From CAJBLF01 sp964494005 (lineage in GTDB: Bacteria; Patescibacteriota; Gracilibacteria; Absconditabacterales; Absconditicoccaceae), in the NCBI GenBank assembly GCA_964494005.1, contig CAZBQE010000026.1, forward strand, positions 1 through 12,931: 12,931 nucleotides of DNA. The letters are read 5' to 3'. Positions 7,941-12,931 of this stretch are shown in pieces. The notes below the pieces were generated by a model. It ran no database searches, was not told where the DNA came from, and was given only the letters and a program-made list of their open reading frames with translations. A program made the translations under genes and the position numbers. Positions within the stretch are counted from its first letter, which is position 1. Every line of letters begins with the position of its first letter.

Positions 7941-8852
7941 ATGATCGTAGGAAACACAAAAAACATCGAAACACTCAAAAAATATATCGATATGGTCTTT
8001 GCAGGTAATCCCAAAGCACCTCATTTTATCATTGTTTCAGGACCAGAACATATCGGAAAATCAACAATAATAACTAATTTTCTGAAAGAAAAAATGGGCA
8101 ACTACTTCGTCACCGATCTTATCCATATCAAGGACTTCTCCGAACAATTAGAAAAGAAAAAACATATTCTCAAAATAGAATATAAACAGAATAACGAAAT
8201 ATCCAAACAACTGATTAGTGAGCATAATTATGAGGATCTATGAGTCAGAGAAATCAACAGACGAATACAACAATCAGCCATAGGAAAATACAAAATTGTT
8301 TTCATAGAAAACATAGAAAGAATGAATACTGCAGCTGCAAACGCCTTTCTCAAAACCTGCGAAGAACCGCTTCCCAAAAGATTAATCATCGCTACAACAA
8401 CAAATCACGTACAACTTTTGGAAACTATACTCTCGAGAGCATTAGTCATCAAATTCAACGAATTACAAAACAAAGAGATGCTTTCGTGGATACAAGAACA
8501 TCAGTTATTCCCAAACAAAGAAATACAACAATTGGTAATCAATATGGCAATGGGAAAACCATGAGTAGCACGACGCATCCACGAATTACTCGAAGAAGAC
8601 AAAACATTGGAAACCACACTTACTATACTTATCACACATCTTACCAAAGGCAACAACAAAATAGCATCTTTTGAAGCTTTACAAAAACTCTATACACACG
8701 GAATACTAGAATCCTTTATTGATGGACGGATAGCCTACTGCATAAACAACAATATGGAGGCAAAAAGCCAAAGACGATTGACAACCAAAAAGTTTATGAA
8801 AACAAATATAAAAATAGACAATCTCCTTCTCTACTGACTTCTAAATGATTAA
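7941..8852 (+). CDS. holB: DNA polymerase III delta' (HolB-like) clamp-loader subunit
   Basis: A 303-residue AAA+ protein read from the ATG at 7941 with TGA codons 101, 208 and 299 as Gly. It is expected to help load the beta sliding clamp onto primed DNA. The Walker A motif is GPEHIGKST (Lys40). The sensor/arginine-finger region reads IENIERMNTAAANAFLKTCEEP, ATTTNHVQLLETILSRA (Arg166), as in delta' and DnaX. The zinc-binding cysteines of DnaX are missing and the protein is short, so delta' fits better than tau/gamma. The SRC motif has Ala instead of Cys. The C-terminal collar domain (about residues 210-303) is poorly conserved, as is usual. Spacing to lysS is 46 nt, and the UPF0489 gene follows within about 50 nt, so cotranscription is likely. 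Confidence 0.85.
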
Positions 8853-8883
8853 AAGATAGACAAAAAATCACCAAACAATAATC

Positions 8884-8904
8884 AAAAAGACAGCAACTTT
8901 TTGT
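8884..8904 (+). other. Short hairpin after the clamp-loader stop
   Basis: CAAAAAG and CTTTTTG form a 7-bp stem over an ACAGCAA loop just before the putative TTG start of the next gene. It is followed by TCAATTTT. It could be a weak terminator or could mask the downstream start. A-rich sequence makes a chance match possible. Confidence 0.35.
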
Positions 8905-9671
8905 CAATTTTCGTCGCCCAAAAGGCATTCATCTTTATCAAAAAAAACAAACGCATGGATACAAACTGATTTTTGATTGATACTCCCGTTTGAAACAACG
9001 AATTTCATTATAATGAAAGAATCACTCTATGATCTATAGGCAAAATATTTGTACCAAGTACAATAGAATGAACAGTAACCGATCTCGAAGAAGGCTCAGA
9101 AATAGTTTTTGAAGAAGTGAATGAAGGAAAATTAATAAGTTGTACTGGACTCAAAAACTTTATAGAAACACAATATAAATGAATACCCACCTATATTTTC
9201 GACAATCATAATCACGCACTTTTTTTCCGATACCGACACACGAAACAATTTGAAGACACGAAACCATTCGTTGTCATACACATCGATCAGCACGCAGACA
9301 CCAAAGAAAATAAAAATAGTTTCCAAGCGGCACATACTTCGCCACAAGAAGTATTGGGATTTACGAATTATGCATGTAATGTCGGAAATTTCCTTACATC
9401 TGCCAAAGATGCAGGTATCATAAATGAAGTCATACAAATCAGAAGCGATTACGCGCTCCACAATATGGAAGCATTAGATTTTCAGGAATATAATTATATC
9501 CTCGATATCGATGTTGATTTCCGAGAAGATAAATCGGCACAAGAAATGGAATCTGATTTTGAAATCATCAGGAAACTCATAGACAACGCCTGCCTCATCA
9601 CCATCGCCACCTCTCCGTATTTTATGAATCAGAAAAAAGCGATAGAACTTATCAAGGAACTTTTAAGATAG
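8901..9671 (+). CDS. UPF0489/arginase-like protein
   Basis: About 256 residues if translation starts at the TTG at 8901; four TGA codons are read as Gly. Family signs are FDNHNHALFF (Asp101, His103, His105), VIHIDQHAD (His127, Asp129, His131, Asp133) and LDIDVDF (Asp202, Asp204, Asp206). These are metal-binding motifs of the UPF0489 branch of the arginase (ureohydrolase) fold. A characterised relative, OspR, is a peptide arginase that turns arginine into ornithine in a RiPP precursor, but most members have no known substrate, and no precursor peptide is evident here. The frame is open from the clamp-loader stop (8852) and contains no ATG before 9465. The start is therefore uncertain: TTG 8901 or TTG 8976. 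An ATG at 8954 lies in another frame and would need a frameshift near 9000. Confidence 0.75.
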
Positions 9672-9672
9672 T

Positions 9673-9700
9673 TTGACATTTAAGGGAAATTAATTATAAC
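9673..9700 (+). promoter_or_regulatory. Near-consensus sigma70-type promoter
   Basis: TTGACA (9673-9678), a 16-nt spacer and TATAAC (9695-9700) begin one base after the TAG stop of the UPF0489 gene. Transcription should start near 9706 and run into the two-hairpin leader and the small membrane protein gene. Confidence 0.75.
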
Positions 9701-9707
9701 ATAAAAA

Positions 9708-9758
9708 GATAAGCAAAGTATCTTTGTTTATCTACCACTAGGTTGCATACACTGCAAC
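9708..9758 (+). promoter_or_regulatory. Two-hairpin 5' leader of the small membrane protein gene
   Basis: The first hairpin has an 11-bp stem, GATAAGCAAAG (9708-9718) with CTTTGTTTATC (9722-9732), one G-T pair and a three-base loop, almost at the predicted transcript start. The second is GTTGCA (9742-9747) with TGCAAC (9753-9758) over a TACAC loop. An A-run then leads to the ATG at 9782. The leader is about 75 nt and could act as a 5' stability element, a regulatory leader or a short RNA of its own. It does not match a riboswitch I know. Confidence 0.55.
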
Positions 9759-9781
9759 AGAGCTAAAAAAAAATAATTATT

Positions 9782-10042
9782 ATGAAAAAATCTGTAGAAT
9801 TAGAAAGTAAACAAATACTCAAGAACATCAGCAAACAAAAAGACAAGTATTTCTTGAGAATGAAAATAAGCATGATTATATTGCTATGCTGTTCATGCTT
9901 AGTGCTAGTGAATATATGGTGTATCATACCATATCTCATCAGTGGTGTAATAGTAGTGATTTCTATTAAAAAGTATTTTTCAATAGTTGATGAATTGATT
10001 GATACTATTGAAATCCTGTATAAAAGGATAGAAATAGCATAA
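9782..10042 (+). CDS. Small two-helix membrane protein, unknown function
   Basis: An 86-residue protein from the ATG at 9782 that contains no TGA codon. A charged, Lys/Glu-rich N-terminal segment (MKKSVELESKQILKNISKQKDK) is probably helical. It is followed by a hydrophobic hairpin of two membrane segments (about residues 29-47, IIL-CC-SCLVLVNIW, and 49-64, IPYLISGVIVVISI) and a short amphipathic C-terminal helix (IVDELIDTIEILYKRIEIA). Two adjacent Cys and a third lie in the first membrane helix. It has its own promoter (9673-9700) and terminator (10050-10074), so it forms a monocistronic unit. I recognise no family. Size and topology allow a toxin, a holin-like protein or a small regulator of a membrane complex, but nothing in the sequence decides between them. 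Confidence 0.75.
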   Translation: MKKSVELESKQILKNISKQKDKYFLRMKISMIILLCCSCLVLVNIWCIIPYLISGVIVVISIKKYFSIVDELIDTIEILYKRIEIA

Positions 10043-10049
10043 TGGTTTT

Positions 10050-10074
10050 GGCGGAGAGTTCTCCGCCTTTTTTT
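10050..10074 (+). terminator. Strong rho-independent terminator
   Basis: GGCGGAG (10050-10056) pairs perfectly with CTCCGCC (10061-10067) over an AGTT loop, followed by seven T. It ends the small membrane protein unit. There is no T-run on the minus-strand side, so it would not serve the convergent guaB-type gene. Confidence 0.95.
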
Positions 10075-10078
10075 ATTT

Positions 10079-10138
10079 ATTTAAAATTATTTTCAATTCT
10101 CCATTTTTCAATTCTCAATTCTCCATCTTTCCATCGTT
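10079..10138. repeat. Pyrimidine-rich CTTTCAAT/CATCTTT intergenic repeat, copy C
   Basis: This is the longest of the three copies. It has repeated TTTTCAATTCTCCA units and then CATCTTTCCATCGTTC. It lies between the terminator and the stop of the convergent guaB-type gene. Two adjacent CAATTCTC units suggest slippage growth. Confidence 0.65.
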
Positions 10139-11581
10139 CTATTTCTTCACTTTTCCATGCGGAGTACCTTCCGTAAATCCAGCTATAGTCTGTACTCAAA
10201 CAACAGCTTTATCAGAAAACTCTTGTAAAGTATTCGCTCAAATATAAGTCATAGCAGAACGAAGTCCTGTTATAAATTCGTCGACAACATCTCCCACGGA
10301 TTCCATTCCTGGTTTGATATATATTTTTGACGTAGATATCCCTTCACGAAACATTTGTTTTTTTGCAAGCTGAAATTTTGATATTTTCTGATTTCTTCCT
10401 ACGACAGCTTTTCTAGACGCCATACCGTAATTCTCTTTATACATCAATCCATGTTCATCAAATTTCACATCTCCGACGGATTCGAAAACACCAGCAAATA
10501 CAGTACCTATCATAACATGATTTGCTCATGCAGCTAACGCAAGAATCATATCTCTCGGAGATTTTACCCCTCCATCAGCCCAGACAAATCATCAAAGCTT
10601 TTTAGCTTCTTGAGCGCATTTGTAGACAGCAGTAAATTGTGGTCTACCAACTCATGTTTTCATTCTTGTCGTACACATCGCTCATGGTCCGATACCAACT
10701 TTGACACCATTCGCTCCCGCTTCAATCAATGCTCTCGTAGCTTCAGCAGTGATCACGTTTCCCGCGATTACGGTAGCTTCATTACCAAATTGTTGTCTGA
10801 ATTTTTTCACCGTATCTATCATAGATTTTTGATATCCATGTGCTGTATCAATAACGAACGTTCTTACCCCAAGCTCATACAACGGGGCAACTTTTTCATC
10901 AAAAGAATTTACTCAAACAGCGACAGCAACATCAAGCTTACCTTGAGCGTCCAATGTGGGTTTATACAATCCTCATCTGACAGTATTTTTTTTGGTAAGA
11001 ATTCATTTCAACAATCATTCTTCATTTACAATTGGTAGAGAAGAAATTCATTTCTCATCCATGAGAGTAAATGCTTCTTCTGCAGAAATACCAACTTTAC
11101 CAGTAATCAATTGTCATTTCACAATATTACCAAGCAAACTAAATTGATCCAAACGTTCCAAGTCTTGTGGCTTAAAAATAGAAAGCGCCTTTCCCATATC
11201 ATCAATCATAATAACACAATTATGCGCCCTTTTGTGGATAATTCCCAACGCATCCCTGATCGTATTATCAGCTTTGACGGTAATAGGAGTGTCATAATGG
11301 ATATCAGCAGATTTTATATACGTCACAATTCTTTTTAAAGTTTCGAGGTCCATATCCTGAGGAAGAACAGCCAATCATCCATAACGAGCCAAAGTCTCTG
11401 CAAGTCTTTTTCACGAAACAGCATTCATATTTGCAGCAACAACCGGAATATGTGTTCCAAAAGAAATTATTGGAGTTACATCCATTTCTAGCCTAGATTT
11501 TCCTTCAAAATAATTTTGAAACAAAAACACATCTTCATAGGTAAGCTCTTCATTTTCGTAAAGTGAATTATTAAATTTCAT
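10139..11581 (-). CDS. guaB1: GuaB1-type IMP dehydrogenase-related protein, probable GMP reductase with CBS domains
   Basis: A 480-residue purine enzyme from the ATG 11581-11579 (MKFNNSLY). It holds 15 in-frame TGA codons, all at Gly positions, including the GPG of the active-site loop (codon 300). Two CBS domains (about residues 94-215) interrupt the barrel. The catalytic loop reads GIGPGAMCTTRMKTGVGRPQ, with nucleophile Cys303. MCTTRM-TGVGRPQ, VWADGGV, VFAGVFESVGD, KENYGMAS and EGISTS match the GuaB1 (IMP_DH_rel_1) branch rather than classical GuaB, which has GSICTTR. The mycobacterial GuaB1 was shown to be a GMP reductase (GMP to IMP, NADPH-dependent), so salvage of guanine nucleotides is more likely than de novo GMP synthesis. 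It is divergent from the dCMP deaminase pair across 134 nt. Confidence 0.85.
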
Positions 11582-11652
11582 AAAAAATATAATAATAAAA
11601 ATAAACATATCTAAAACCATACTACTATTTTGACTTGATTTTACAATAGAAC

Positions 11653-11680
11653 TTGACATCAAACAGATTATAAATATAGA
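11653..11680 (+). promoter_or_regulatory. Sigma70-type promoter for the dCMP deaminase pair
   Basis: TTGACA (11653-11658), a 16-nt spacer and TATAGA (11675-11680) lie about 35 nt before the ATG at 11716. The -35 box is perfect and the -10 box matches four of six bases. It lies in the divergent gap with the guaB1-type gene, whose own promoter I could not place with confidence. Confidence 0.55.
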
Positions 11681-11715
11681 TTTAGTATCTATGTTTTTAT
11701 TTTGTATAAAAAATC

Positions 11716-12225
11716 ATGAAAAAACAAGACTACATTTCTTGGGATGAATATTTTATGGGGATAGCATTATTATCTGCATATCGTAGCAAAGATCCAAGAA
11801 CACAAGTAGGAGCATGTATTGTAAACAACAAAAAAAGAATAGTAGGAATATGATACAACGGATTTCCTTCTGGATGCAGTGACGATGAATTTCCACGAGA
11901 TAAATCAGATGTGTTTCATGAATCCAAACATGCATATGTCGTCCATTCAGAAGCAAATGCTATTTTAAATAGTATGGGGAAAGATTTATATTGAGCGACA
12001 TTATATGTTGCATTATTTCCTTGTAATGAATGTATGAAACTCATTATTCAAGCAGGAATAACCCATATCAGATATTTATCTGACGGAAACCAAGACAGAG
12101 AATACTATATAGCCTCAAAAAAAATGGCCGATGCTGCAGGTATAGAATACCACAAAATAACACCAACAAAAAATAGTTTAATTATAGACTTTGCTAATTA
12201 CAAAAATGCAGATAAATCTGAATAA
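11716..12225 (+). CDS. dCMP deaminase family protein, copy 1 (HSE variant)
   Basis: A 169-residue protein from the ATG at 11716 with TGA at codons 46 and 93 as Gly. These fall in IGYNGFPSG and YGATLYV, both conserved glycines of the family. The family converts dCMP to dUMP, feeding thymidylate synthesis. Zinc ligands are visible as H77-S-E79 and P102-C103-N-E-C106. The usual signature is HAE, so the Ala is Ser here while the His ligand and Glu proton shuttle are kept. The N-terminal WDEYFMGIALLSAYRSKDPRTQVGA is typical of dCMP deaminases. The C-terminus (NQDREYYIASKKMADAAGIEY) also fits the family. A paralogue follows after 27 nt. ComEB-like roles are possible but there is no competence context. 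Confidence 0.9.
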
Positions 12226-12252
12226 ACATTTTTATCTCATAATTTTTCAATA

Positions 12253-12735
12253 ATGACTAAAACATACAAACGCCCTAGCCGAGATGAATATTTTATGGAA
12301 ATAGCAAATACGGTAGCACAAAGAGCTACCTGCGATCTTAGCAGAAATGGATGTGTTATAGCAAAAAATAAACAATTATTAACGACAGGATATGTTGGTT
12401 CACCTCCAGGATTACCACATTGCGATGAAGTCGGACATCAATTCAAACAAACCACACACGAAGATGGGAAGGTCACCAATCATTGTGTCAGAACCATTCA
12501 CGCTGAACAAAATGCTATCTGCCAAGCAGCAAAATTGGGAGTAGCTGTAGAAGGAGCAACACTCTACTGCAAAATGACACCATGCAGAACCTGTACAATG
12601 CTTATCATCAGTTGTGGTATCAAAAGAGTCGTTTGTGAAAAAAAACATCACGCTTGAACAGAATCTGAAGCTATGTTCAAAGAAGTAGGGATTGAGTTAA
12701 CATATTTTAATACTACCGTAGAAAAAGAGGCATAA
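12253..12735 (+). CDS. dCMP deaminase family protein, copy 2
   Basis: A 160-residue protein from the ATG at 12253; one TGA (codon 135) is read as Gly. Without it the last 26 residues, ending VEKEA, would be lost. It keeps the full zinc site H83-A-E85 with P110-C111-R-T-C114. It also has HCDEVGH (His56 to His62), which with a nearby His resembles the second structural zinc or regulatory site of bacterial and phage dCMP deaminases. Copy 1 lacks this motif. It starts with the same PSRDEYFMEIA pattern as copy 1 (WDEYFMGIA), so the two are paralogues that have diverged widely. They are probably cotranscribed from the promoter at 11653-11680. Having both suggests different substrates or a regulatory partner. 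Confidence 0.9.
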
Positions 12736-12752
12736 TAGAACTTTTTGTGTGG

Positions 12753-12931
12753 TTATTTTCAAAGAAATTCGTCTATCAACCTAAGTTTTCTATGTTTTTT
12801 TAATCATCTATGTAATCATATTTTCTGTTTCATATGAGAAAATACTGATTCTATAGAGTTTGTAGTCTTTGGAATATTAATAATTCACTCATAATCATTG
12901 AAAGTATATAAATACGGTAAATTATTTTTTA
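12753..12931 (-). CDS. DDE-type transposase, C-terminal fragment cut by the window edge
   Basis: The last 58 residues of a protein that continues past 12931, read on the minus strand with four TGA codons as Gly and ending at the TAA 12755-12753. The segment IPKTTNSIESVFSHMKQKIGLHRGLKKHRKLRLIDEFLGK has the TTNSIES-FSH-K--I--HRGL pattern, in which the Glu would be the last residue of the DDE triad. This is common to transposases of the mutator/IS256-like and related groups. I cannot fix the IS family from this piece, and the terminal inverted repeat is not identified. It converges on the dCMP deaminase pair, with 17 nt between the stops. Confidence 0.75.

Noticed and set aside
9708..9758. tRNA gene in the two-hairpin leader
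   Set aside because: There is no acceptor stem, T-loop (TTCRA) or cloverleaf spacing; only two simple hairpins are present.
11851..11853. TGA read as Trp (code 4, Mycoplasma-like)
   Set aside because: Conserved family residues at these codons are Gly (GYNG, GPG, PPxxGxG), and real Trp positions use TGG.
12412..12651. Minus-strand frame opposite dCMP deaminase copy 2
   Set aside because: It is the antisense of a clearly conserved enzyme and has no recognisable features.

Overview
The window comes from a bacterium that reads UGA as glycine (genetic code 25). That points to Candidatus Gracilibacteria (BD1-5) or Absconditabacteria (SR1) of the Candidate Phyla Radiation. Nearly every gene is interrupted by TGA under the standard code. 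The TGAs fall on conserved glycines: the GPG active-site loop of a GuaB-type enzyme, motif 3 of lysyl-tRNA synthetase and the GYNG motif of a dCMP deaminase. TGG still encodes Trp. With TGA read as Gly, the window resolves into twelve complete genes and one gene cut by the right edge. All coordinates below use that reading.

Left part, minus strand (57-2256): a short acidic membrane-anchored protein, a half-length SufD-like Fe-S assembly protein, and a membrane-anchored von Willebrand A (BatA-like) protein. A 234-nt structured repeat lies between the last two. Back-to-back divergent promoters at 2289-2355 separate this unit from a plus-strand gene for a 728-residue secreted, acidic protein with four ~125-residue repeats (2401-4587). 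That gene ends in a strong terminator. A second copy of the structured repeat follows (4684-4918), then a type IV pilin-like protein (5020-6174).

Middle, plus strand: class II lysyl-tRNA synthetase (6242-7894), DNA polymerase III delta'-like clamp-loader subunit (7941-8852) and a UPF0489/arginase-like protein (about 8901-9671). Next comes a small self-contained unit (9673-10074) made of a near-consensus promoter, a leader with two hairpins, an 86-residue two-helix membrane protein and a classic terminator.

Right part: a GuaB1-type IMP dehydrogenase/GMP reductase with CBS domains on the minus strand (10139-11581). It is divergent from two tandem dCMP deaminase genes on the plus strand (11716-12735). 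Together these form a nucleotide-salvage neighbourhood. A transposase C-terminus enters from the right edge on the minus strand.

The window mixes core information processing (LysRS, clamp loader), nucleotide salvage and cell-surface functions (repeat protein, pilin-like protein, vWA protein). I see no tRNA, rRNA, CRISPR array or phage module. The most unusual item is the pair of ~235-nt dispersed elements with conserved stems, one of which shows a compensatory base-pair change. It looks like an undescribed structured RNA or mobile non-coding element.
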